64,000 bases of DNA, from NCBI GenBank assembly GCA_037447655.1, contig JBBHKE010001269.1, forward strand, positions 62,001-126,000. Reading direction: 5' to 3'. Source of the DNA: Zygnema cylindricum. Taxonomy: Eukaryota > Streptophyta > Zygnematophyceae > Zygnematales > Zygnemataceae. The position numbers were made by a program, and so were the translations under genes. Below the pieces are notes generated by a model. It was not told the DNA's origin. It did no database searches and was given only the letters and a program-made list of their open reading frames with translations. This document shows, in pieces, positions 10,498 to 21,400 of the stretch (within the stretch, counting starts at the first letter, position 1; every line of letters begins with the position of its first letter).

Positions 10498-11600
10498 TGT
10501 TGGTTTGAAAAGATAGAGTCGTGCGTGTGTGTAGTTTCATTTGTAGAGAATGGTTTGTGAGTACAAGACGTGAGTTTAATACGTAAGCTCTTTGAATTTA
10601 CTGTGGAGGTTCCAATAGATTTATGGATTGGGGGGAAATAATAATGTTGGTTTTGGAAACCTTTAGTCTTCTCTATATCTTGTGTGTGAGAAAGAGAGTC
10701 TAGACTTAGCAGGTATTGTGTAAAAACTGAGTTGACGTAGACAAGATGTGGTGTGGTATGTAACTCCAAAGGTAGTTCACAGATTTGGTACACTCTATGT
10801 ACACGTGTCGGTCCGTGGGGAAGTCAAGCTTGGTTGAGTTGGTTGACAAAGTACATATTTACTTGAAGGACCAGATTTACACGTGGAGGTTCATATTCGG
10901 TGATGAATGAATACGCAGACACTGGACAGAGTTCGCCGTCATTTTTGGAAGAGAAATATTGACAAAACCGTCATTTTAGTGGACTTACTTTGACTGCGTA
11001 CTTTAGCAGCGGCTAGGGTTAAGAATTGATGTAAATACTTGTACGGTAGATGGCGGGGATTAGTTTGATTAATTTTTATTGACCTACACACCATGGTAGT
11101 TGTGGTACGGTGTAGATCAGGTGTAAGTTCACTTTGTATATATTGGACTTAGTCATTTTTTGGACTTATGAACTTTTGGATAGAAACTGTTTCTGCTCAT
11201 TTTTGGGAATTTCAACTGAGAATTGCTCTCAGTTATTTAAGCATGATTATCTAAAATTTTTCATGTCTTTTCGTCCTTGTATTTTAAACATTGTGGCAAA
11301 TTTGCCGACCTATTGTGTGTCTAGTTTGCTTGGGGCTTTATTGTGAAGTTGGTCAGATGTATCAAAGTTCTCGCAGGCTGTTTTTCTACAACTTTGACTG
11401 GATGATGTGGAAATTCTGGTTGTTATATATATATGAGAATTTGTGGGAAAACTTAGTGGCCTAGGAACTATCTGGTTGATTAGTTTCAGATTGTTTTGGT
11501 AATTTTGTAGAATTGTGACTGGAATCAAAGTAGGCTGTTTTGGGGTAGTTTGTGGTGCTTCCGAGGGTACATTCATGGCTGAAAATAGCTATGAACAACA
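10498..11600 (+). mobile_element. Solo LTR 1 (1103 bp) with 5-bp target duplication
   Basis: Begins TGTTGGTTTGAAAAG and ends ATGAACAACA, flanked by ACAAT on both sides (10493-10497 and 11601-11605). It is homologous to solo LTR 2 (32938-33929) around the CACGTGTCGGTCCGTG segment (10802 and 33269). The end contains an ATG (11575) and MAENSYEQQ, the LTR-encoded Gag N-terminus of this group. No internal region remains, so it probably arose by LTR-LTR recombination. Confidence 0.9.
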
Positions 11601-13061
11601 ACAATTTCCGTTAGCAATAACAATTTGTGTAAATTAGGTGACAATTCCTGTTAGTGCTAACAATTTGTGTAATTTTGATAATAATACCTGTAAGCGCTAA
11701 TAGGTTGTGTACGTTAGGTAATTATTCCTATTAGCACTAACAAATTGTGTAAGTAGGTAACAATTCCTGTTAGCGCTAACAGTTTGTGGAATTTAGATAA
11801 TAATTCCTGTTAGCGCTAACAATTAGTGTTAGTTAGGTAACAATTCTTGTTAGCGCTAACAGTTTCGGTAAGTTAGGAACTCTTGTTAGCGCTAACAGTT
11901 TGTGTAAGTAAGTTAACAATTTGTGTTAGCGCTAACAGTTTGTGTAAGTTAGGTAACAATTCCTGTAAGGATTAAAAGTTTGTGTGAATTCGATAACAAT
12001 TTTTGATAACGCTATTAGTTTGTGTTATTTAGATAACAATTTTTGTTAGCGTTAACAATATTTGTAAGTTAGGTAACAATTCCAGTTAGCGCTAACAGTT
12101 TGTGTTAGTTAAGTAACAATTCTTGTAAGCGCTAACGGTTTGTGTAATTTAGAAAACAATTCATGTTAGCGCTAACATTTTGTGTAAGTTAGTTAACAAT
12201 TCCTGTTAGCGCTAATAGTTTGTGTAATTTAGATAATAATTTTTGTTAGCGCTAACAGTTTGTGTAATTTAGATAACAATTTTTGTTAACGCTAACTGTT
12301 TGTGTAAGTTAGATAACAATTCCTGTAAGGATTAAAAGTTTGTGTGAATTCGATAACAATTTTTGATAACGCTATTAGTTTGTGTTATTTAGATAACAAT
12401 TTTTGTTACGGTTAACAGTTTTTGTAAGTTAGGTAACAATTCCTGTTAGCGCTAACAGTTTGTGTTAGTTAAGTAACAATTCTTGTAAGCGCTAACGGTT
12501 TGTGTAATTTAGATAACAATTCATGTTAGCGCTAACATTTTGTGTAAGTTAGTTAACAATTATTGTTAGCGCTAACATTTTGTGTAAGTTAGTTAACAAT
12601 TTCTGTAAATGCTAACAGTTTGTGTAATTTAGATAACAATTCCTGTTAGCGCTAACATTTTGTGTAAGTTAGGTAACAATTCTTGTATGCGCTATTAGTT
12701 TGTGTAATTTAGATAATAATTCTTGTTAGCGCAAACATTTTGTATAATTTAGATAAAAATTCATGTTAGCGCTAACAGCTTGTGTAATTTAGATAACAAT
12801 TCCTGTTAGCGCTAATATTTTGTGTAAGGTAACAATTCTTGTTAGCGCTAACAGTTTGTGTAATTTAGATAACAAATCTTGTTAGCGCTAAAAGTTTGTG
12901 TAAGTTAGGTAACAATTCCTGTTAGGATTAAAAGTTTCTGTGAATACGATAACTAATCTTGATAACGCTATTAGTTTGAGTAATTTAGATAACTATATTT
13001 GTTAGCGTTAACACTTTTTGTAAGTTAGGTAACAATTCTTGTTAGCGCAAACAGTTTGTGT
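11601..13061. repeat. Minisatellite block M3 with a 360-bp higher-order period
   Basis: About 36 copies of the 40-bp unit. Bases 11941-12180 and 12301-12540 match closely at an offset of exactly 360 bp (nine units), marked by an atypical unit containing AAGGATTAAAAG. A related unit recurs near 12925. The block ends GTTTGTGT directly against the Cop3 LTR at 13062. Confidence 0.93.
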
Positions 13062-14110
13062 TGCAACTCTGAGACCTCCATAGGACCTCAGAGTAGGCAT
13101 CTCACATGAAGCCTCTATGATAATACTGACCCCTTTGTCTTTCAGCAAGAATAACAGCCACCTTGGCAAACAAAAACACTAACCACTTTCATCCCTGTGA
13201 AGATAAGACTCCTTTGAGTCGATAGCAAAAAGAATCTCTAAATTTCCTCCCCTGAACAGTAAGTTATGGAGAGTCAAAGTTGACCTTGTGTAAAGAAGCT
13301 CTGTGGGAGAAAGGGTCTTATCTACCAAAATTTTCAAAGTCCTATCTCTCTCTAAAATCTATCTACTAACATACACCAACAATCATATTACTATACCGTA
13401 TAGAAAGGTAAAGCTGCCGTTGTACTTTATGTACAAACATTGTACGACATGACCAAAATGTTGACACGTGTTTTTTTTGGATTCGTTTCCGTAATCTTTA
13501 AGAATGCCGAAATCCAATGTCGTGGTGCCACGTGTCATCCGATGTGGCGGCAACCATAAACCGCCGAAATCTTCTTCCATGTTCTCGGCATTCTTTCGGG
13601 CCGTCCGATTGAATGCCAATTTTAATCATAGTCGTCATAAATATTTGCAATGTATTTGTTTCGCTATCGAAACAAATGCGCGGTACTTATTTATTCTCCG
13701 TACTTGTAATCCGTACTTTTCATAAGTCACTCTATGTATCCCGTATAAAGTTGTTGTTAAATGAATTAGCCTATATGTTAACATTTATATATTTATTAAA
13801 CCTTATATCGTTAATCACTAATCCTAGGCTAAATAGATGAGGCTACCGGCTACAGGCGACATTATCTATCCGTAGGTAGCAGGATCAAATCTTGTAGGCG
13901 ACAACTTTCCTTTTAGTAAATCAACTACTTTACTACCCGTAAATCTCTGGATAGCATAGGCAATCATGGCACTAACTCTCTCTCTAACTTCTCAGTGACT
14001 GCAACAAGTGTGGGAGTTGGAGAGAGAAGTTAGAGACAGACTGCTTCGACTTCTTTTTCTTCACTTTATTTTAGACCTAGAAAATACTAAAAGAACCATC
14101 AATTTCTACA
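13062..14110 (-). repeat. 3' LTR of Cop3 (1049 bp)
   Basis: Read on the minus strand it starts TGTAGAAATTGATGG and ends GAGTTGCA. It belongs to the same family as the LTRs of Cop5, Cop10 and the four LTRs at 27829, 41752, 44036 and 52817. It contains the CTCTCTC/GAGAGAG inverted repeat (13975-14032 region), the tRNA-like block (13827-13914) and ACGTG motifs near 13525. Confidence 0.92.
13827..13914 (+). other. tRNA-like block, antisense in the Cop3 3' LTR
   Basis: On the plus strand (antisense to Cop3) an A-box-like GGCTAAATAGATGAGGCTACCGG is followed about 40 bases later by AGGATCAAATCTT, close to the B box GGTTCGANTCC, and then by TTTT at 13911-13914. The same block is in every full LTR of this family (for example 28592-28685, 42520-42607, 44799-44892, 53580-53672). 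The match is weaker than in the Cop8 family. Confidence 0.45.
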
Positions 14111-14132
14111 CTCCCTTTATTTTGTAGTCACT

Positions 14133-16156
14133 CTATAATTTCAGACCAAACTTCTCCCTGCAGAAAATTAGCTTAGGGGAAGGCACAGGTTTGGGCATCA
14201 TATCTGCTACCATCTCGTTATCTTGTTCGTACTCTAAACTGATTATTTTGTTTTGTACTTTCTCTCTAACAAAGCTGAGTCTAATGTCAATGTGTTTGGC
14301 TTTAAAATGATGTTTAGGATTGGCAGAAATAGAAATCGCTACATGATTTTCACAAAAAACTTTATGCACACCACTCTTAAGGTGACCAAGCTCACCAAGC
14401 AAAGACTTGACCCACATCAATTCTTTTAGAGCAGAGCAAGAGGCCATATACTCAACCTCCATGGTGGACTGAGCAATAACCTTTTGCTGTTTGCTACTCT
14501 AACAGCAAGCCCCATCACCCATATATAATACAAATTTAGAGGTTCATCTCCGCATCGGAGCATCAGTATAACTGGCATCACTCCAAGTAATGATGTCAGT
14601 ATTCTCCCCACCCAAATGCAACCATAGATCCCTAGTTCATATCAAATCTCTAACGACTCTCTTAGCTGCCTCCCAATCATTCTTAGTGGGAGCATTTAGA
14701 ATTCTAATCTGTTCTCCTACAGCCACAGCTAAATCCGGACGAGTACAATTTATAAAATAGATTAGGCTTCCCACTACTTTCCTGTAAGGAATAGTCTGCA
14801 TGAACTTCTATTCTTTAGGACTTAATTCCTCGTCAAAGAGTATGACTCCTTCTTCCTCACTTCCCCCACTTCCCTAATTTAACTCCATTGGAGTTGTACA
14901 ACTATTAGCTTAATCTATCTAAAATTTTTCCAGCATGTTCCCTATTGCTTCTTTTTGAGTCAATCTTATAATCTTTCTTTCTCAATCTCTTTCTACTTCA
15001 ATACCCAAAATATATTTTGCTTCCCCATATCTTTCATTTCAAATCTCTCCTTAAGATTGGTTTTAAGTTAATTAATTTTTTCCATTGATTTACTTAAAAC
15101 AAACAAATCATCAACATAAATTGCAATAAATATAACACCTTCATCATCTTCACAAACATAGATTGAGTGATCTGAGCTGATCTGGATATATCCTTGACCG
15201 GTAAAAAACTCATCAAGCTTTTTATTCCATTGTCGAGGCGCTTCTTTCAAACCATAAAGAGATTTAATCTGCCGGCATACCTTACTCTCCACTCCTTCCT
15301 CCACAAATCCTTCGGGTTGTCCAATGAAGATCTTCTCTTTCAACTCTCCATGCAAAAAGGCTGTCTTTATGTCCATCTGGTGCACCTCCATATCTTCTGC
15401 AGCTACCAGACTGAGAAGTATGCGGACGGAGGGAAATTTGACGACCGGGCCAATGGTTTCCTCGTAGTTGATTCCTTTTTTCTGAGTAAATCCTTTTGCC
15501 ACTAATAAAGCTTTGTAATGCTCAATGGTGTTATCCGGGTTCAGTTTTAATTTGAAAACCCACTTACAACTGATTGGTTTTCAGTTAGGTGGATAGTCCA
15601 CCAGCTCCCAAGTATCGGCTGCCATATTTGAGGCCATCTCCTCATTGATGGCTGTCTTCCACTGGTTCCTTTCTAGACAAGTCATCGCCTCTCCATAAGT
15701 TTGAGGTTCATCTTGATGAGATAGTTTTGTTACCTTGTTATTAACCTGTGTTTCTTCCATCTTTTGCTACTTCTCCTCCCACCCTCAAAATCTGTTGTAG
15801 GAATAGATGGTTCTTGTGGGTTCTTTCGAACAATCTCGGCTTCTCCCCTATCGCTTGATTCCAAATGAATTTCCACCGCATCTTCCGCATCAAGTAGAGT
15901 TGTCACTGGAGTTTCCGCAGCCGAGTCCTTTTCGGTCTGATTTGTACCTGCAAGAATGTCATCTTCTCTAAAAACCTGGATAGTTAGGAAGCTCAAAGTC
16001 ATCGGAAATTTTCTGACTCAAATCTGATTTTTACTGACTTTGTATACTTGAAGGGATCCACAGACTTTCCTTCATCCATAACTACTAGATGCTTTTCTAA
16101 GATTATATCTTCCTTTTTTAGATCGTAAAATCTATATCCTTTAACATCCTCATCAT
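14133..16156 (-). pseudogene. Cop3 pol remnant: reverse transcriptase and RNase H
   Basis: Minus-strand pol with many stops and frameshifts. From 16156 downwards: the post-integrase segment (DEDVKGYRFYDLKKEDIIL type), a linker ending in a GGRRSSKR-like basic motif near 15780, and reverse transcriptase 15700-15000 with an intact YVDD (complement of 15107-15118). RNase H at 14611-14133 has SCSALKELMWVKSLL and a damaged catalytic region (FCENH in place of FCDNQ). Homologous to Cop5 21070-22841. The N-terminal half is on the far side of the Cop4 insertion. Confidence 0.88.
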
Positions 16157-17136
16157 TGTTTTTCTACAACCACTGTTGCAGGTGGAGGACTAGCTGTTGT
16201 AGTGGTAGTAGACATAAAACCAATAGAAGCTATCAAGTACCTTCTCCAACAGCCAACTTTCAGCTGACACAGAATGTGACTCAATAGGCCACTTACCACC
16301 CTATTCAGCACAGTGTTACACCATACAATAAAGTGACAACTCACATAGTTTCACATTAATTGACCCAGTCAACTATAAGAAATAGTCTCTGCAAGTTTCT
16401 TATAAACTGCCTTTAGAAAAAAATATATTCCCAAGAGCGGATACATAATTTTGAGTAAGTCCTAAACTATATACACACAGTGAGTATCTACTGATCCATA
16501 CTAAATATGTTCCCTATACTATGGTACTGTTGTATGTTCTAACAAACTATCTAAACTGTATTTTACTGTACCATAAGTACTTTCCTAAACCCTATTTGCT
16601 ACCTGTAGCAAATCTACTAATGTAACACTATTTTCTAATGCGCTAAACAACAAATATTTGTTTCCCAAATATTTAGAGATAGCGTTCGTACATGAAATGT
16701 TGTCGGTGCTTAGTGAGCACTATTCACAACAGTCCAAATGTTTGTCGGTCAAATGGTACGAAACATCCTAAGTTTGTACGGGGCACTCAGTCACTGTGGT
16801 CCCCACTTGAATCGCGTCAGTCGACTCGGTTTGCATCAACGATCCTCTTACGCTCCTCTCTTGGATGTTAGGCTTAGTCTCTGTCCGTCCGATTCAGTAA
16901 AACGGCCCATATGAATAATGACACGTGGCTGTCGGTGTTGGTGTCACTCCGTAATACGTGCACTGTCTTCAAATTTCAACAAGTGTCCCTACAGTCGTAC
17001 AGTACACTCTACTGTCTACCTGCTACAGTCACACTATTACAGGTCAGTAGTAAATCTAACTTAGATGAAAATATTTTAAGTCCTAAATCTCCCATCACAG
17101 CCTTATCTAGTGAACTAAAGATTTCCAAATTCAACA
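16157..17136 (-). repeat. LTR of Cop4 (980 bp)
   Basis: Minus-strand LTR starting TGTTGAATTTGG after the tract AAAGATTTAGGGGAG and ending GTTGTAGAAAAACA. Near its end an ATG at about 16212 opens MSTTTTTASPPPATVVVEKQ, the same kind of LTR-encoded Ser/Thr-rich Gag start as in Cop2 and Cop7. This LTR lacks the tRNA-like block of the Cop3 family. Confidence 0.85.
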
Positions 17137-17655
17137 CTCCCCTAAATCTTTAGACTCACTTACTCACTTAACCCAATAGCCTCTCTGCAAAACTGTAACG
17201 TAGGAGTAGAAGGGCTTTGGTTAACATGTCTGCCACTATTTTTTTCGTCTGGTAAATAACACAATTTAATGACTTTTGCAAGCATATTTTCTCTGACAAA
17301 TGAAGCCTAACATCTATGTGTTTGCTCTTAAAGTGATGGTTGGGGTTAGAGGCAATTGAAATGGCTGCCTGGTTGTCACACCAGATAGCCTGAGGTCCTA
17401 TCTACATATAGCCAAGTTCCTGTAAAATAGACTTGACCCATTGAAGCTCATTGAGGGTGTAGAAATTAATGGTTTTTAAGTATTTTCTAGGTCTGAATAG
17501 AAATAAAGAAGCCGAGGCAGTCTACCTCTAACTTCTCTCTCCAACTCTCAAACTTGTCGCAGTCACTGAGAAATTAAAGAGGAAGATAGAGCCATGGCTA
17601 CCTAGGCTATCCTGAGGTTTACGGGAAATTTATATTAGTCAAGGGATTAATTACT

Positions 17656-17740
17656 AAAAGGTATGTGCCGGCGATAGGATTTGATCCTGGTACCTGCCGG
17701 CTGTCAGAGAGTAGATAGCCGGTAGCCTTAGCCGTTAAGT
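17656..17740 (-). other. tRNA-like block, antisense in the Cop5 5' LTR
   Basis: Minus strand: TTAACGGCTAAGGCTACCGG (A-box like) is followed by GGTACCAGGATCAAATCCT, where GGATCAAATCC matches the B-box consensus at 9 of 11 positions, then CCTTTTAG giving a T4 run. The 3' LTR repeats it at 23053-23140. A full cloverleaf is not obvious. Confidence 0.5.
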
Positions 17741-18130
17741 ATACTAGTAGTCTTACATAGTATATAGTACGATAATGATTTAAACATGTACACGTAGGAT
17801 AAATAATTTAACTATAACTGTTAACGGGATACATAGATATGGTAGTGTAAAAGTACAAATTGCGGTACGGATAAAAAATCAATACCGCGCATTGATTTCG
17901 TAAGCGAAACAAATACTGCGCATATATTTATTACGGCTACGATCAAATGCGAGTTTAATCGGACGACCGGAATTAGCGCCGAGATCGCGGAAGAAGAATT
18001 CGGCGGTTTGTGGGCATCGCCACATTGGATGACACGTGGCGATGTTACATTGGAGCGCGGCATCTCTGAGGATTAAAGGAGCGAATCCGGATATTCCATG
18101 TGTGGACATTTAGGCCATGTCGTACAATGT

Positions 18131-18280
18131 CCGTACATAAAGTACACCGGCAGCTGTACTTTTGCGTACGGAACTGTATTCTGATTGGTTCCATACATCA
18201 GTAGATAGAGTCTGTGAAAGAGATAGGACTTAGAAAAATTAGAAGATAGGACCCGCTTCCCAGAGAGCTTCTGTACAAAA
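18131..18280 (+). promoter_or_regulatory. Cop5 LTR promoter with nested GTAC palindrome
   Basis: Nested inverted repeats occupy 18131-18171: outer arms CCGTAC and GTACGG, inner arms AAAGTAC and GTACTTT. ATTGG follows near 18184. A CAGAGAG segment and TACAAAA (a one-base variant of TATAAAA) are at 18261-18280. The arrangement is shared with Cop1, Cop6, Cop9 and Cop10 LTRs. Confidence 0.6.
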
Positions 18281-18308
18281 TGTCAACTTTGACCCTCTAT
18301 AACTTACT

Positions 18309-18380
18309 GCTCAGGGGAGCAAATTCAGAGATTCTTTTTGCTATCGACTCAAGGGAGTCTTACCTTCATAGGGGTGAAGG
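18309..18380 (+). other. Three serial stem-loops in the Cop5 RNA leader
   Basis: Three short hairpins in a row: GCTC/GAGC (18309-18320), GACTC/GAGTC (18346-18359) and CCTTCA/TGAAGG (18363-18380), each with a purine-rich loop containing AGG or GGGG. They lie between the TATA region and the Gag start, so they would be in the genomic RNA. The 3' LTR and Cop10 carry close versions. Dimerisation or packaging is a guess. Confidence 0.5.
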
Positions 18381-18484
18381 TGGTCAGAGTATTTGTCTGC
18401 CAGGGTGGCAGTTATTTTTGCTTAAACACAAAGGGGTCAGGATTATCCTAGAGGCTTTTTGGAAGCTGTCCACTCTGAGGACTT

Positions 18485-21400
18485 ATGGAGGTCTCAGAGT
18501 TTCAGGTTATGGGCCCACCCTCTAGGGTACCAATCTTTAATGGAACTGGCTTCATATACTGGGAAAGTATGATGATAGGAGCTCTATGCGAAAAAAGGTT
18601 TTGGGGGATAGTGAGTGGACGATTGGGGCGTCTATCAAGTCTTGGAATTCCTCCAGTGTTTGGAGGAAGCAGGTTCACCAAGAAAGAGGATTCACCTTCA
18701 ACAGAGGAAACAAAGGAAGGAGAGGTGGTGGACAAAGGAAAGGAGAAGGAGGCGAACACACCAATAGCAACTAGTTTAGCATTCATGTCACCTATTCCGA
18801 GGAACGAGGAGAATGATACTGAAACCTGGGACTTCAACAATATGGCGGCAAAGCACTTCATCCTACGCCATCTCACTCAAGGACTTGCATGTCCTCATTT
18901 GCAGGTAGAAAGGGCATCCGATCTTTGGATGGCTCTCATAGAGATGTACCGAAGTGGTACGATTCAGCAACAACAGTTGGCTGATCAAAAAGTTAAGGAG
19001 TATGTATATAAAGGGGGAAATATGTTGGATTTTTGCAATGAGCTTGCTACACTCTTCATGGAGCTAGAGAGTGCGGGAAAAGTTTTTAGTGAAAAAGAAA
19101 AGGTTAACTGTTTACTGATGAAGTTACCTGATGAGTTCGAGAACATAGTCAACCGTGTGCAGGACTTGCTGGACTCAAGGTGGATATGGAACTCAGTGGT
19201 AGGGATCATTCTCGTTCGAGAGAATACGATTGAGATCCGAAGGGGAGGAAAGAGTGGCCCAGCCTTGGCAACAGCGACCGATTGGAGGAACAAGGATTCT
19301 CGGAAACCAGTCGGAAACTATGGGGGTAGGGACACAAAAAACAGGTTGACGAGTTCGAACCAAGGGCTCCCAAAGGTTTATGTCATTTTTGTAAGAAACC
19401 GGGGCACTATATGGCAGAGTGCACTAAGCTAACCAAGCTTCGGTTAAAGGAGGGGCAGACAGGTGGTACCCCGAGACGAAAGAAAAAGGCCCTTGTCACA
19501 CAGGTACTTGAGGCGGAATCGGAGGACGAGGACGATGAGCTCCTTTTGGATGAGGAGTTGGAGGCGAAAACTGAGGTTGAAATTCCACGAAGGCAGAAAT
19601 GTGCTTACGGTGGATTGAAAGGTGAAGCAGGCTGGATTATAGATTCAGGTGCCTCAATGCACATGTGTTAAGATAGGCACCTGTTCACTAAGATAAGAAA
19701 GATTCCCATCGTAGAGATAGAGTACGAGGATGGGAGGATAGTCACCACTACTCTTGTAGGATCGGTAGATCTCAAAGTGTTAGTAGAAGGAAAGACATCC
19801 ATAGTAACATTCTCCGATGTATTGTTTATTCCGGAGCTGAACAAAAACCTTATCTCTACATTTGTATTAAATGATATGGGTTTTTCACTAGCACTAGGGA
19901 AGGAGTCTTTACTGCTAGTTTTGAGGAGGATGTCTATTTCATTGCTGAGAAAGGTAGCCATGGGATGTTTAGGCTGATCTTAAGTAATGAAACGAAGAGA
20001 CTTTATTATGTTGGTGTTCATGATATAATGATGTGGCATAAGAGGCTTGGGCATGTGAATCTAGATAAGTTAAGAGAGATGAAAAAGATGGGAGTGGTGG
20101 AAGGGATTCAGTTCAGTGAGAGTGATGATATAAATGATTGTAGTGGGTGTGCTCAAGTTAAAGCACACAGATTACCCTTTCCTAAAATAGCCACCTACAA
20201 GAGAGAAAAACTTCTAGATCTAGTACACACAGATATTTGGTGACCGGCTAGAGTGCCCTCACCGGGGGGGAAGAGATTTATGATGACTATAACTGATGAT
20301 TCGTCTCGGTATTCTCGGGTGTATTTTTTGAAAAACAAGTCAGAAGCTGAGGATTGTTTTAGACAATATAAAGCATGGAGCGAAAAACTCTATGAAACTC
20401 CAATCAAGAGAGTAAAGAGTGACAATGGTGGAGAGTATACTTCTAACCAGTTTGAGGTTTTTCTGAGGAAAGATGGGGTCTAACACCAAAAGACAGTTCC
20501 AGAAAATCCGGAACAGAATCAGGTAGCTGAAAGGTTAATTAGAACACTAAGTGATAGTGCTAGAAGTATGTTGTCAGATAAAAAGATAGGAAAAAGATTT
20601 TGGGCAGAAGCAATGAACTGTGCTAATTATCTCAAGAATAGAGTTTCTTACTTCAGCTATAAAAGATCAAACACCTTATGAGAGATGGACAGGCCGGAAA
20701 CCAGACATATCTCACTTAAAGATTTTCGGCAGTCAAGTATTTAGTCTAGATACAGATCGGTCTAATTGGAAGCTAGATCCTAAAGGAAAACCGGGATACT
20801 TATTAGGATATGATGAAGATGTTAAAAGATATAGAGTTTATGATCTAAAAAGGGAAGATATAATCTTAGTAAAACATCTAGTAGTTATGGATGAAGGAAA
20901 GTCTGTGGATCCCTTCAAATATACGAAGTCAGTAAAAATCAGATTTGAGTCAAAAAATTCTGATGACTTTGAGCTTCCTAACTATCCACGTTTCAGAGAC
21001 GATGACATTCTTGCAGGTACAAATCAGACCGAAAAGAACTCGGCTGTGGAAACTCCAGTGACAACTCTACCCTAAGCGGAAGACGTGGTGGAAATTGATT
21101 CGGAATCAAGGGATAGGAGAGAAACCGAGTTTGTTCGAAAGAATCCACGAGAACCATCTATTCCGGCCTCAGATTTTGACGGGGGAAGGAGAAGTAGTAA
21201 AAGACTCCAAGAAAAACAGGTTAATAACAAGGTAACTAAACTATCTCATCAAGATGAACCTCAAACTTATGGAGAGGCGATGACTTGTCCAGAAAGAAAT
21301 CGGTGGAAGACAGCCATCAATGAAGAGATGGCCTCAATTATGGCAGCCGATACTTGGGAGCTTGTGGATTGTCCACCTAACCGAAAACCAATCGGTTGTA

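Larger units (their letters stand above)
17458..18504 (+). repeat. 5' LTR of Cop5 (1047 bp)
   Basis: Starts TGTAGAAATTAATGG and ends GAGTTTCA. In order it has the CTCTC/GAGAG inverted repeat (about 17523-17585), the antisense tRNA-like block (17656-17740), a CACGTGGC motif near 18033 and the GTAC dyad (18131-18171). A degenerate TATA (TACAAAA, 18274-18280) and three leader stem-loops (18309-18380) follow. The Gag ATG is at 18485, inside the LTR. Confidence 0.95.
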
